A model generated the notes under the pieces. The model was given only the letters and a program-made list of their open reading frames with translations, was not told where the DNA came from and did not search any database. Below are positions 43,785 to 52,426 of a DNA stretch of 64,000 nucleotides, piece after piece. The position numbers were made by a program, and so were the translations under genes. The DNA comes from JAVBMV01 sp031552145 (lineage in GTDB: Bacteria; Myxococcota; Myxococcia; Myxococcales; UBA5297): NCBI GenBank assembly GCA_031552145.1, contig JAVBMV010000003.1:124001-188000 (forward strand). Direction: 5' to 3'. The first letter of the stretch is position 1. The number at the start of each line of letters is the position of its first letter.

Positions 43785-44177
43785 TCATTGCTCCCGGCCA
43801 TCGCCCTTGGCGATCGCCTCCTCTACAAGTCTTTCCAAGAGACTCAGCTCCACAGGCTTGGCGAGCACGCCATCCACAAAGCCCCTCCTGGGGTCGGCAC
43901 TTCCAATGAGATCGGCCCCGCCGGAGAGGATGTAGATCGCGCTCCGGGGAGCGCGATCGCGGATGGCACGCGCCACCTGCCACCCGTCTATGCCGGGCAT
44001 CCCGAGATCGCAGAGCACCAACTCGAAGGAGCGGCCTCCCTCGAAGCACGCCAACGCTTGGCGCCCGCCGAGCGCGAGCTCTACCTCATGTCCCAGCTCG
44101 GCGAAGAGATCGCCGACCACCCCGGCGAGACCGGCGTCGTCGTCGATGACGAGGACCCGGAGACTCCGACTGGTCAT
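43785..44177 (-). CDS. Single-domain response regulator
   Basis: A 130-residue free receiver domain. It has VLVIDDDAG (acidic pair), phosphoacceptor Asp in LVLCDLGMPGIDGW, the Ser in IYILSGGAD where Thr/Ser is conserved, and the Lys in DGVLAKPVELS. There is no output domain, so it acts through protein contacts or as a phosphorelay member. No kinase is adjacent. It is divergent from the 2-oxoacid dehydrogenase operon (153-base gap) and upstream of the acyl-CoA ligase on the same strand, with 178 bases between them. The Tyr-for-His hybrid kinase and other receivers in the window are not obviously linked. Confidence 0.9.
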   Translation of the reverse strand: MTSRSLRVLVIDDDAGLAGVVGDLFAELGHEVELALGGRQALACFEGGRSFELVLCDLGMPGIDGWQVARAIRDRAPRSAIYILSGGADLIGSADPRRGFVDGVLAKPVELSLLERLVEEAIAKGDGREQ

Positions 44178-44264
44178 GCGCTGCTCCCGACACGTTTTGG
44201 AAAACCTGGCCCCTGCCTACCACGAACGCCCTGTCGCGACCAAGGCGCGGGCAAGAGCTGCACT

Positions 44265-44279
44265 TGCATCAAAGATGCA
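44265..44279. promoter_or_regulatory. Inverted repeat upstream of the dehydrogenase operon
   Basis: TGCATC-aaa-GATGCA is a perfect dyad about 52 bases before the E1 alpha start. It is framed by gcgggc and gcccgc, which can pair as an outer stem. It lies in the 153-base divergent gap shared with the receiver gene, so it could be an operator or a leader hairpin. No -10/-35 pair was recognised. Confidence 0.35.
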
Positions 44280-44330
44280 CGGCCCGCGCCGAGACTTCTC
44301 TTCGCAGGCGCCGCGCAGCAGCTTCCGCCG

Positions 44331-45371
44331 ATGGAACGCGACGTCGAGCTCTACTATTGGCTGAAGCTGGTGCGCGCCTTCGAGAGTAGGGTTGCCGCGC
44401 TCAACGCCCAAAACCGCATCCAGGGGGGTGTCTATTCGGGACGCGGCCAGGAGGCGATCGCCGTGGGGATCACCCACTCTCTCATGCGCGAGGAGATGCT
44501 CTTCCCGCTCCACCGCGATCTCGGGGCTTTCCTGGTGAAGGGCGTGCCAGCGCGCGCGCTGATGGCGCAGCTCTACGGAAAGCGCGAGGGGCTCAGCCGA
44601 GGGAAGGAGAGCTTCCTGCACGGCGGCTCGCTGGAGCATGGCGTCTACGGCGCCACCAGCATGCTCGGCTCCACCCTGCCCGTCGCCTGCGGGGTGGCTC
44701 TCGAGCGGAAGCTCCGCGGCAAAAAGGAGGCGGCGGTGGCGCTCTTCGGCGAGGGGGCGAGCTCGCGCGGCGATGTACACGAAGCGATGAACTTCGCCGC
44801 CATCCATCGGCTCCCGGTGCTCTTCGTCTGCGAGAACAATCGCTACGCCTATTCGACACCCAACGCCGCGCAGTTCGCGCTTGAGAACCTCTCCGATCGC
44901 GCGCAGGCCTATGGAATGGCCGGCGCGCTCTGCGACGGCAACGACCTCCACGCCGTCCTCGCCGCGGCGGCCAAGGCCCTGAACCGCGCGCGCGGCGGAG
45001 GCGGCCCCACGCTGCTCGAGTGCAAGACCTACAGGCTCGAGGGGCACAGCGCCCATGACCGCGCCTCCTACCAGGAGAGCGCGGAGCGGCTCGAGTGGGA
45101 GGCGCGCGACCCCATCGTCAGGTGGGAACGCTTCCTCGCGCTGCGCGGCTTCGACCTCGCCCAGCTCGGCGCCGAACTCGACGCGCGGATCAGCGGCGAG
45201 CTCGCCGACGCGGTCGCCTACGCCGAGAGCTGCGCCGAGCCCGCGCCCGAGGAGGCACTGGAGGATCTCTACGCGACGCAGACGGGAGGCGTGCCGCGCA
45301 TCTTCGCGCACCGCGCCGCCGAGGCCGAGGAGCGGCGCGCGGCCGAAGCGCAGCCGACGACGTTGCACTGA
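44331..45371 (+). CDS. 2-oxoacid dehydrogenase E1 alpha subunit
   Basis: Thiamine-diphosphate decarboxylase subunit. The 346-residue chain has YSGRGQEAIAVGITHSL, HRDLGAFLVKG, HGGSLEHGVYGATSMLGS and the ThDP/Mg motif ALFGEGASSRGDVHEAMNF through LPVLFVCENNRYAYSTP (GEG in place of GDG, ending NN). This spacing is closer to branched-chain and Bacillus-type pyruvate E1 alpha than to enteric AceE, so the substrate may be pyruvate or branched 2-oxoacids. ATG 44331 is the first good start; no clear ribosome site precedes it. It is the first gene of an operon with E1 beta (18-base gap) and E2. Confidence 0.93.
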   Translation: MERDVELYYWLKLVRAFESRVAALNAQNRIQGGVYSGRGQEAIAVGITHSLMREEMLFPLHRDLGAFLVKGVPARALMAQLYGKREGLSRGKESFLHGGSLEHGVYGATSMLGSTLPVACGVALERKLRGKKEAAVALFGEGASSRGDVHEAMNFAAIHRLPVLFVCENNRYAYSTPNAAQFALENLSDRAQAYGMAGALCDGNDLHAVLAAAAKALNRARGGGGPTLLECKTYRLEGHSAHDRASYQESAERLEWEARDPIVRWERFLALRGFDLAQLGAELDARISGELADAVAYAESCAEPAPEEALEDLYATQTGGVPRIFAHRAAEAEERRAAEAQPTTLH

Positions 45372-45389
45372 GGGCGACAGGGGCGAACC

Positions 45390-46373
45390 ATGGCAACCGT
45401 CACCTACCTCCAGGCGATCCGCGACGCGCTGGCCGAAGAGATGCGGCGCGATCCCGACGTCATCATCCTTGGAGAAGATGTGGGCGCGCTGGGCGGCGCC
45501 TTCCTCGCCACAGAGGGGTTGTTGGCCGAGTTTGGACCCGCGCGCGTCATCGACACCCCCATCAGCGAGTCGCTCATCGCCGGGGCCGGACTGGGCGCCG
45601 CCATCGCGGGGCTGCGTCCCGTCTGCGAGATGCAGTTCATGGACTTCATCTCCTGCGCCTTCGATCAGCTGGTCAACAACGCGGCCACCGCGCGCTATCG
45701 ACATGGGGGGAAGGCGCGCGTCCCGATGGTGGTGCGCGGGCCGGGAGGTGGCGGCGTCCACGGCGCCCTCTTCCATTCGCAGAACGTGGAGGCCTGGTTC
45801 GCGCGCGTGCCGGGGCTGAAGGTGCTCGCCCCCGCGACCGCCTACGACGCGAAAGGTCTGCTCAAATCGGCCATCCGCGACGACGATCCCGTGCTCTTCA
45901 TCGAGCACAAGCGGCTCTATCGGCGCGTGAAGGAGACGCTCCCCGACGAGGAATATCTGGTGCCGATCGGCAGCGCCGCCACCCGGCGCGAGGGCAACGA
46001 GCTGCTCATCGTCACCTACGGCGGCGCGCTCGAGTGGTCGCTCCAGACCGCCGAGCTGCTCTCGAAAGAGGATGGCATCGAGGCGGAGGTGCTGGATCTG
46101 CGCTCGATCCTCCCCTTCGATCTGGAGGCGGTGCTCGCGGGAGTCAGGAAGACGAGCCGCGTACTGCTCGTCCAAGAGGATCGTCTCACCTACGGCATCA
46201 TGGCCGAGCTCGCGGCCCGCATCGCCGAGGAGGCCTTCGACTGGCTCGATGCCCCGGTCGCGCGCATCGGCGCGCTCGACACCCACACCCCTTTTCACCC
46301 CGCGCTGGAGCGCCACGTCCTGCCCGATACGGCCAAGGTGCTCACCCGCGCGCGCGAGCTGCTCTCCTATTGA
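45390..46373 (+). CDS. 2-oxoacid dehydrogenase E1 beta subunit
   Basis: The 327-residue partner of E1 alpha; the two form an alpha2-beta2 heterotetramer with ThDP at the interface. Family features are TYLQAIRDALAEEMRRDP, ILGEDVGALGGAF, DTPISESLIAGAGLGAAIAG, EMQFMDFISCAFDQLVNNAA, VPMVVRGPGGGGVHGALFHS, FIEHKRLYRR and the C-terminal VLLVQEDRLTYGIMAELAA. It lies 18 bases after E1 alpha and 19 bases before E2. Confidence 0.95.
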   Translation: MATVTYLQAIRDALAEEMRRDPDVIILGEDVGALGGAFLATEGLLAEFGPARVIDTPISESLIAGAGLGAAIAGLRPVCEMQFMDFISCAFDQLVNNAATARYRHGGKARVPMVVRGPGGGGVHGALFHSQNVEAWFARVPGLKVLAPATAYDAKGLLKSAIRDDDPVLFIEHKRLYRRVKETLPDEEYLVPIGSAATRREGNELLIVTYGGALEWSLQTAELLSKEDGIEAEVLDLRSILPFDLEAVLAGVRKTSRVLLVQEDRLTYGIMAELAARIAEEAFDWLDAPVARIGALDTHTPFHPALERHVLPDTAKVLTRARELLSY

Positions 46374-46392
46374 GGAAGCGCGGAGGATCTCC

Positions 46393-47763
46393 ATGGCGCG
46401 AAAGACCCTCGTGATGCCCGAGCTCGGCGAGTCGGTCGCCGAGGCGACGCTCTCCCGCTGGTTGGTCGCGGAGGGAGAGCGCTTCCAGAAGGATCAGGTG
46501 TTGGCGGAGGTCTCGACCGACAAGGCCGACACCGAGCTCCCCGCCTTCGAGGCGGGCAGCGTGGCGCGGCTGCTCGTGAAAGAGGGAGAGACGGTTGCCA
46601 CCGGCGCGCCCATCGCAGAGCTCGACTATGGCGCGAGCTCCGAGACCGCGTCCGAGCGTATGACCGACGCCGACACCAAGCCCCTATCCAAACCCGCGCC
46701 TGTGGCAGCGGCGCACTCCGAGGCCCCGACCGCCGAGGAAGATCGACCGCAGGAGCCCCGCCCCGTCCCCGTCCCCGCGCCCCCCCGCGCGCGCGGCGGG
46801 CGCCGCCTCTCCCCATTGGTGCGCCACATCGCCGAGCGCGAAGGGCTCGATCTCGCGCGCGTGGAGGCGCTGCAGGGCTCGGGCGCCAACGGCCGAGTCA
46901 CCCGTGACGATCTGCTCGCCCATCTCGGAGCGCTCAGGAGCGACGCGCTCGCCTCGGCGAAAGAGCACGCGCCGCGGGGCGAATCGGAGCCGGCGACCGC
47001 GCGCGCCGCGCTCTATCGCCCGCCGCGCTATCACCCCCTTCCGGGCGACCGGCTCATCCCCTTCACCCGCAGGCGGCGCCTCATCGCCGAGCACATGCGC
47101 TACAGCGTGCAGACCTCGCCCCACGTTCCCTGCCTCGCGGAGATCGACATGCACGCCGTCATCCGGGCACGGGCGCGCGCCGCCAAGCGCGGCGAGGCAA
47201 CAAGCCTGACGGCCTGGCTGGCTTGGGCGACGGCGCGCGCGCTCGAGCAGCACCCCGCGCTCAACGCGACGGTCACCGCGGAGGGGCTCATTCTTCGAGA
47301 GCAGATCAACCTCGGCATCGCGATAGACGCCGCCGAGGGTCTCCTGGTCCCCGTCGTGCGCACGGCGAACCGTTTGAACCCCTATGAGCTCTCCATGGCC
47401 ATCGACGGGCTCGCCGAACGGGGGCGCGCCGGCTCGCTGAGCGCCGACGACTTCTCCGATGGCACCTTCACCATCTCGAACCTGGGCGCGAACGGCAACG
47501 CCTGGGGCGCGGCCATCATCAACCAGCCACAGGTGGGAATCGTCCGGATGGGCGAATTGGTGAAAAGGCCGGTGGTGGTGACCATCGACGGCGAAGAGCT
47601 GCTCGCCATCCGCCCGGTCGCCAACGTCGTGCTCTCCTACGATCACCGCGCGGTCGACGGCGTCGCGGCCAATCGCTTCTTGCGCGCGATCCGAGCGGCA
47701 CTGGAGGCGCTCTCCGACGAGGTGCCCGCCTTTACCGCCGAGCACGCCGGCGCAGGAGCGTAG
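46393..47763 (+). CDS. 2-oxoacid dehydrogenase E2, dihydrolipoyl acyltransferase
   Basis: Moves the acyl group from E1 to CoA. The 456-residue chain has one N-terminal lipoyl domain (MPELGESVAEATLSRWLV, lipoyl Lys in STDKADTELPA), a Pro/Ala/Glu linker, a peripheral-subunit-binding domain (RRLSPLVRHIAEREGLDL, GSGANGRVTRDDLLAHL), and the catalytic domain with LIPFTRRRRLIAEHM, INLGIAIDAAEGLLVPVV, FTISNLGANGN and the active-site His in VLSYDHRAVDGVAANRFL. GGAGG lies seven bases before the ATG. There is no E3 gene beside it, so the complex probably shares a lipoamide dehydrogenase encoded elsewhere. The 3' end overlaps murJ by 32 bases, tail to tail. Confidence 0.95.
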   Translation: MARKTLVMPELGESVAEATLSRWLVAEGERFQKDQVLAEVSTDKADTELPAFEAGSVARLLVKEGETVATGAPIAELDYGASSETASERMTDADTKPLSKPAPVAAAHSEAPTAEEDRPQEPRPVPVPAPPRARGGRRLSPLVRHIAEREGLDLARVEALQGSGANGRVTRDDLLAHLGALRSDALASAKEHAPRGESEPATARAALYRPPRYHPLPGDRLIPFTRRRRLIAEHMRYSVQTSPHVPCLAEIDMHAVIRARARAAKRGEATSLTAWLAWATARALEQHPALNATVTAEGLILREQINLGIAIDAAEGLLVPVVRTANRLNPYELSMAIDGLAERGRAGSLSADDFSDGTFTISNLGANGNAWGAAIINQPQVGIVRMGELVKRPVVVTIDGEELLAIRPVANVVLSYDHRAVDGVAANRFLRAIRAALEALSDEVPAFTAEHAGAGA

Positions 47764-49399
47764 CGAGCTCCGACATCTCCCGCACTCGCAGCGCCTTGCA
47801 CGCAGCGGCGTAGAGCGCCACGCCAACGGCGATGCCGCAAAACACCCGCAGTCCACACAGCGCGAAAGCGGAGCGCACCTCAAAGCGCTCCACGAGCAGC
47901 GCGGTGAAGCGTGCGTCGAAAAAGTAGAGCGCCACGCCCATCACCGCCGAGGCGAGCGTCACCTGCCCGAGCTGCCTCAGCGTGTCGGTGCGCCGATTCG
48001 ACGCGCGCGTCACGCGCCGGAAGGCGACGGTGAGGATCGCCAGGTTGACGAGCGCCCCAGCCGAGGTTCCGGCAGCCAGCCCCACATAGCCCACGCGCTC
48101 GAAGAGCGCCAAGTTGATGGCGAGGTTGGTGGCCACCGCGGCCGCCGAACCGATGAGCGGGAGCTTCGAACGCCCCAGCGCATAGAAGGCGGGCGCCGCC
48201 ACCTTCACGCCGGAGTAGGCATAGAGCCCTACCGAATAACCGACGAGCGCCAACGCGGTCGCGGCGGTGTCCTTTGAGGTGAAACGTCCGCGCTCGAAGA
48301 TGAGCTCGATGATCGGGTGCGCGAGCATGATGAGTCCCACCGTCGAAGGGATGGTCAGGAGCGCGACGTGTTTCATCCCAGTAGAGAGCCCCTGCCTCAG
48401 GCCGTCGAGATCGCGCTCCGCCGCGCGGTGCGCGAGGCTGGTCGCGGTGACGGTAGCGACGGCGACACCGAAGACTCCGATGGGGAGATACATCAGCCGG
48501 AAGGCGTAGTTGAGCCAGGCGTTGGCGCCCTCCTGCGAGCTGGCGAACTGAGTATTGATGAAGATGTTGAGCTGCGTCGCCGCGAGGCCGAGCACCGCGG
48601 GGGCCATCAGGAGCGCCATCTTTCGCAGGCGCGGATCGCGTGTCAGCCCGCGCAGCCGGGGCACGAAGCGGAAGCCTGCCGCGGAGAGCGGCACCAGCTG
48701 AATGCCAAACTGAACCAGTCCTCCCAAGAGCGTGCCGATCGACCAACCGATGACGGCCACCCTGGGCCCCGCGCCGAAGAGCCAGAGGAGCGCGCCCACG
48801 ACAATGGCCGCCACGTTGAAGAGCGCCGGGGCCAGGGCCGGAGTGCCGAAGCGGCCGCGCGCGTTGAGCATCCCCATCAGCACCGCGGCGAAGGAGACGA
48901 AGAGCAGGAAGGGCATCATCAGCCGCGCCAGATGAGCGGTCAGCTCCACCTTGCCCGGCTCCTCGGCGAAGCCCGGCGCGAGCAGCAGCACCAGCGGCGT
49001 CGCGAAGAGGGCGCCCAGCAGCGTCAGCACCCCAACGACGCAGAGCAGCGCTCCGACGACTCGCTTTGCCAGCTCGTCGGCGCTCCTCTTTCCCTCCTCG
49101 CGCTCGGCGCGCGCGAAGACGGGCACGAAGGCGGCAGAGAGCGCCCCCTCCGCGAAGAGATCGCGCAGCAAGTTGGGGATGCGGAAAGCCACCACGAAGG
49201 CATCGGCGAAGTAGCCGCCTCCCACGAGCGCCGCGAAGAGCTGCTCCCGCACAAGTCCCAGCAGCCGCGAGAGCATCGTCGCCGCGCTCACCCTGAGGGT
49301 AGAGCGCAGCGCCTTCGCGCCTGCGCGCTCCCCGCCCCCAGGCGCTGGCGCCGCTGACGCCTGGGCGGCTGCGTCCCCTTGATCCTTGTTCGAGTCCAT
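47732..49399 (-). CDS. murJ: Lipid II flippase MurJ
   Basis: Flips the peptidoglycan precursor lipid II across the inner membrane. The 555-residue protein has about 14 membrane segments with the MVF-family pattern: AATMLSRLLGLVREQLFAAL, FADAFVVAFRIPNLLRDLFA, EGALSAAFVPVFARA, ARLMMPFLLFVSFAAVLMGM, NARGRFGTPALAPALFNVAA and LMYLPIGVFGVAVATVTATS. The Arg and Glu needed for activity sit in RIPNLLRD and EGALS. The C-terminal helices are less conserved. ATG 49399 is taken, with a GTG 27 bases upstream possible. It overlaps the E2 gene by 32 bases at the 3' end. Confidence 0.95.
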   Translation of the reverse strand: MDSNKDQGDAAAQASAAPAPGGGERAGAKALRSTLRVSAATMLSRLLGLVREQLFAALVGGGYFADAFVVAFRIPNLLRDLFAEGALSAAFVPVFARAEREEGKRSADELAKRVVGALLCVVGVLTLLGALFATPLVLLLAPGFAEEPGKVELTAHLARLMMPFLLFVSFAAVLMGMLNARGRFGTPALAPALFNVAAIVVGALLWLFGAGPRVAVIGWSIGTLLGGLVQFGIQLVPLSAAGFRFVPRLRGLTRDPRLRKMALLMAPAVLGLAATQLNIFINTQFASSQEGANAWLNYAFRLMYLPIGVFGVAVATVTATSLAHRAAERDLDGLRQGLSTGMKHVALLTIPSTVGLIMLAHPIIELIFERGRFTSKDTAATALALVGYSVGLYAYSGVKVAAPAFYALGRSKLPLIGSAAAVATNLAINLALFERVGYVGLAAGTSAGALVNLAILTVAFRRVTRASNRRTDTLRQLGQVTLASAVMGVALYFFDARFTALLVERFEVRSAFALCGLRVFCGIAVGVALYAAACKALRVREMSELATLLRRRARR

Positions 49400-49438
49400 T
49401 CGCGCCGATTCAATCACACCCGGCACCGGCGCGCGCCC

Positions 49439-50146
49439 TCAAGCGGTGAGAAAGCCGGAGAGCTCACCGAAGATGCCGCCTGCCAGCACATCGGTCATGT
49501 AGTGGCGATCGGAGGCGATGCGCAGGTAGCCCACCCCCAAGGAGAGCAGATAGAGCGGCGCGGCGAAGGCCAGCGCCTTGCCGAACCCCAGGGCGCCGGC
49601 AGGCCGGCAGCGGCGCGAGAGGGCAATGCGAGTGGCCGCGCCGGCAAGCGAAGCGACCGCGCTGGTGTGGTTGGAGAAGAAGGAGCCGAATCGGTCGCCG
49701 TGACTGCCAGCGGCGCCCGACCCTCCTTCGAGCTGATCCATGGCAAAGGGGCGAACCCTGGGCGCCGCGGTCTTCACCACTTGATTGAGGGCGCCGGTCA
49801 CGAAGAGCGCCCTCAACGCGCGCACGGCGCAACGTCCGAAGCGATGGCGCCCACCGAGCGCGGCGAGGAGCAGGCCGCAGGCGAGCGGCGCGGCGCACCA
49901 CGCCAGCAGGTCGCTCAGCCGGTCGGCGCCGCGGGCGCGCTCCGGTCGGTAAAGCAGCGCGCGCGCTCGGCGATCGAGCCGGTTCAGGACGCGCTGCGCC
50001 TCTTGCTCTGCGCCAGCGCGGGGTGCGCTGCGCACCCTCACATACTCGCCGCCGGCCCAGAGCCCCGCCGCAAGCCCAAGCCCGCATGCCTCCAGCGTCC
50101 CCAACACGGGACGCGCGCCAGCGCGGAGCCTCGGGCGCAGCATCAT
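49439..50146 (-). CDS. PAP2-superfamily membrane phosphatase-like protein
   Basis: The 235-residue protein has several hydrophobic segments and the three PAP2 signatures in variant form: KTAAPRVRPF (KxxxxxxRP), SFFSNHTSAVASLAG (SNHT instead of SGHT) and YLRIASDRHYMTDVLAGG (Arg, His and Asp in the SRxxxxxHxxxD frame). The catalytic His and Asp seem kept, so it may dephosphorylate undecaprenyl pyrophosphate or phospholipids. ATG 50146 is chosen because AGGGAG lies six bases upstream; an in-frame GTG at 50173 is an alternative. It lies 39 bases upstream of murJ on the same strand, so a cell-envelope role is plausible. Confidence 0.85.
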   Translation of the reverse strand: MMLRPRLRAGARPVLGTLEACGLGLAAGLWAGGEYVRVRSAPRAGAEQEAQRVLNRLDRRARALLYRPERARGADRLSDLLAWCAAPLACGLLLAALGGRHRFGRCAVRALRALFVTGALNQVVKTAAPRVRPFAMDQLEGGSGAAGSHGDRFGSFFSNHTSAVASLAGAATRIALSRRCRPAGALGFGKALAFAAPLYLLSLGVGYLRIASDRHYMTDVLAGGIFGELSGFLTA

Positions 50147-50253
50147 GTCGCACTCCCTCGCTCGCACTCCCACTCGCTGCTACACCAACGGTTGGAATCT
50201 CCACATCCCAGCGCCCTATTTCCATACGCGCTGAGTAGTTTCAGACGTTCACC

Positions 50254-50283
50254 TTGACAAAGCCGGGGGAGCCACCAGGCTCC
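50254..50283 (+). promoter_or_regulatory. TTGACA box followed by a hairpin upstream of the sigma factor gene
   Basis: TTGACA is at 50254-50259, and GGAGCC-acca-GGCTCC (50268-50283) forms a six-base-pair hairpin just after it. No matching -10 lies at the right distance, so the promoter role is uncertain. The element is 62 bases before the proposed ATG of the ECF sigma gene, in a 198-base gap between divergent genes. Confidence 0.3.
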
Positions 50284-50344
50284 TGTGACTACCGCGCGCA
50301 GTCCTGGCGCCTGGAGGCCCGACTTGGGGACTACCTTCGCAAAG

Positions 50345-50971
50345 ATGGATGACAGGGAGCTGGTGGAGCTGGCGCGCGCGCGCGACGCGTCGGCCTTCGA
50401 GGAACTGGTGAACCGCTACCGCTCGAAGGTCTATGGCCTCGCGTTGCGGATGATGCAGGACGCCAGCGACGCCGAAGAGATCATGCAGGAGAGCTTCCTC
50501 TCCGCATGGCAGAACCTGCCACGCTTCCGCGGCGACTCCGCATTTGGCTCCTGGGTCTATCGGATCTGCGCCAACTTCGCCCTCATGCGCTTCAGGCGGC
50601 GCAAGGTGGAGGCCGAGAGCGATCAGCACGGCCAGCTTCCCGAGCCCAAGTTCGACAGCGAGGGAAGCTTGATGCAGGCTCCCTCCTACGACTGGACCCG
50701 TGGCACCGAGGAGAAGGCGCTCGATCACGAGCTGCGCCGGGCGATCGAGCACGCCACCTCGCTCCTTCCCGACGACCACCGCACCGTCTTTCTCCTCAAG
50801 GACCTCGAAGGGCTCTCCTATGAGGAGATCGCCGAGTCGACGGGCACCACCATCCCCGCCGTCAAGAGCCGGCTCCACCGCGCCCGGCTGGCGCTACGCG
50901 AGGCGATCGAGGCCTTCTATTCGCAACCGGGCAAGCGCTCGCAGCGCCTTGGCGCGCCCCTCTACGCCTGA
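50345..50971 (+). CDS. ECF RNA polymerase sigma factor (RpoE-like)
   Basis: The 208-residue protein has region 2 (FEELVNRYRSKVYGLALRMM, DASDAEEIMQESFLSAWQNL, SAFGSWVYRICANFALMRF) and region 4 with an HTH (LPDDHRTVFLLKDLEGLSYE, TIPAVKSRLHRARLALRE). There is no region 3, which defines the ECF group. ATG 50345 is preferred over the GTG at 50285. It is followed 71 bases later by a zinc-containing anti-sigma gene, so it is likely to be released by a redox or metal signal. It is divergent from the PAP2-like gene, and its targets are probably envelope-stress genes, which is inference. Confidence 0.93.
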   Translation: MDDRELVELARARDASAFEELVNRYRSKVYGLALRMMQDASDAEEIMQESFLSAWQNLPRFRGDSAFGSWVYRICANFALMRFRRRKVEAESDQHGQLPEPKFDSEGSLMQAPSYDWTRGTEEKALDHELRRAIEHATSLLPDDHRTVFLLKDLEGLSYEEIAESTGTTIPAVKSRLHRARLALREAIEAFYSQPGKRSQRLGAPLYA

Positions 50972-51042
50972 GCAGACAGAGCGGAAACCGTTTGCAATGA
51001 CCGGCATCTACATGACAGTTTTGGAGAGCGAGGCATCGAATC

Positions 51043-51315
51043 GTGACTGACCAAGAGAAGAAAAACGAGAAGACGGCCACATGGGTCAATTGCGAATACT
51101 CGCTCGGGCTGCTGCTCGAATACCTCGACGGGACTTTGCCGCCGGAGGACCAGAGCGCGCTCGATCGCCATTTCAAGGCCTGCCCGCCATGTATCGACTT
51201 CGTCCGAAAGTACCGAACCACCCCGGAGCTCTGCCGCAAGGCGCTTGCCTCCGATCCTCCGGACGAGGTCTCCCGGCGCCTCACCTCGTGGCTGCGCGAG
51301 AAGATGGCGGGGTAG
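51043..51315 (+). CDS. Zinc-finger anti-sigma factor
   Basis: A 90-residue soluble protein with the ZAS layout: Cys17 in VNCEYSLGLLLEYLDG, then ALDRHFKACPPCIDFV, which supplies HxxxCxxC. It lies after the ECF sigma gene and has no membrane helix, so it acts in the cytoplasm. Binding of zinc and possible disulfide formation between the CxxC cysteines would release the sigma factor. The start is a GTG at 51043 with GAGG about ten bases upstream. Confidence 0.88.
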   Translation: MTDQEKKNEKTATWVNCEYSLGLLLEYLDGTLPPEDQSALDRHFKACPPCIDFVRKYRTTPELCRKALASDPPDEVSRRLTSWLREKMAG

Positions 51316-51361
51316 GGCTTCCCCTTGGTTTCGCGGCGACTCCCTCACTGAGCGCCGCGCC

Positions 51362-52414
51362 ATGATGGAGCGGCCGCTCAATGACCTGGCCCCCGCCGAG
51401 CTCTCGGAGCTGCTCGCGGGCCTCGGCAGCAACCCCGCCTGGGCGAACCGGCTTCTCAGAGCGCTCCATGCGCCCGGCTCCTTCACCCGGCTGCCGGGGC
51501 TGCGCGGCCTGGGCGCAAAACAGTCCGCCGCCTTGAGCACGCACGAGGTGGCGCGCCTCACGGTGCTCGACCGGCGGGTCGCCTCCGACGGCTTCGCCAA
51601 GTACCTCTTCTCCTCGCCGCTCGGCGATCAATTCGAAGCGGTGCGGATCCCCATCTTCGACACCCAGTACATCGTCTGTATCTCCTCGCAGGTGGGATGC
51701 GCGCTCGGCTGCGCCTTCTGTCTCACCGGGACGCTCGGCTTCTCGCGAAACCTCCGCGCGTGGGAGATGGTCGAGCAGGTGAGGCTCATCCGCGACGAGG
51801 CCAAGCTCCCAATCAAAGGCGCCGTCTTCATGGGGATGGGCGAGCCGCTCCTCAACGAGGAGAACGTGCTGCGCGCCGCGCGCCTGCTCTCGTCGCCAGG
51901 AGGCCTGCAGATCGCCGGCAAGAACATCACCATCTCCACCGCGGGGGTGGCGCCAGCCATCCGGCGTTACACCGCGCGAGGCCTCCCCTACCGGCTCATC
52001 TTCTCGATTGCCAGCGCCGAGCCAGGGAAGCGCCTGGCGCTCATGCCCATCGAGCGAACCTACCCGCTGCCCGAGTTGATCGAGGCGATCCGCGAATACT
52101 CGGAGCGGCGCAGGGAGCGCGCCACGCTCGCCTATGTGGCGATCTCGGGGCACAACACCGGGCGAGAAGATGCCGAGGCGCTGGCGCGCGCTTTCGAGGG
52201 GATCCCGCTCAAGCTCGACCTGATCGATGTCCACGATCCCTCCGGCCAATTCCAACCACCGAGCCAGGAGGAGCTGGCGCGCTTCCGCGATCATCTTCAG
52301 ATCCTGCGCGCGCCCATCGCGAGGCGCTACAGCGGCGGCAAGGAGATCGGCGCCGCCTGTGGCAACCTCGCCCTCAAGCGCGATGGTGGCTGCTCCCTGC
52401 CACGCGAGGGTTAG
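51362..52414 (+). CDS. rlmN: RlmN-family 23S rRNA (adenine2503-C2)-methyltransferase
   Basis: A radical SAM enzyme that methylates A2503 in 23S rRNA and A37 in some tRNAs. The 350-residue protein shows SSQVGCALGCAFCLTGTLGF with the CxxxCxxC cluster site, FMGMGEPLLNEENVLRAA, ITISTAGVAPAIRR and the C-terminal acceptor Cys in EIGAACGNLAL. The second reactive Cys (GAACG) is kept, so it is not a broken copy. ATG 51362 has a second ATG immediately after it. Cfr-type resistance enzymes have the same fold, but the motifs here are ordinary RlmN. It lies 47 bases after the anti-sigma gene. Confidence 0.93.
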   Translation: MMERPLNDLAPAELSELLAGLGSNPAWANRLLRALHAPGSFTRLPGLRGLGAKQSAALSTHEVARLTVLDRRVASDGFAKYLFSSPLGDQFEAVRIPIFDTQYIVCISSQVGCALGCAFCLTGTLGFSRNLRAWEMVEQVRLIRDEAKLPIKGAVFMGMGEPLLNEENVLRAARLLSSPGGLQIAGKNITISTAGVAPAIRRYTARGLPYRLIFSIASAEPGKRLALMPIERTYPLPELIEAIREYSERRRERATLAYVAISGHNTGREDAEALARAFEGIPLKLDLIDVHDPSGQFQPPSQEELARFRDHLQILRAPIARRYSGGKEIGAACGNLALKRDGGCSLPREG

Positions 52415-52426
52415 GATGGAAGGACC

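Noticed and set aside
44217..46394. A 725-codon open frame antisense to the dehydrogenase genes
   Set aside because: E1 alpha and E1 beta motifs on the plus strand explain the region fully.
51362..52414. Cfr-type antibiotic resistance methyltransferase
   Set aside because: The motif set and chromosomal setting next to plsC are those of ordinary RlmN. Nothing specific to Cfr is visible.
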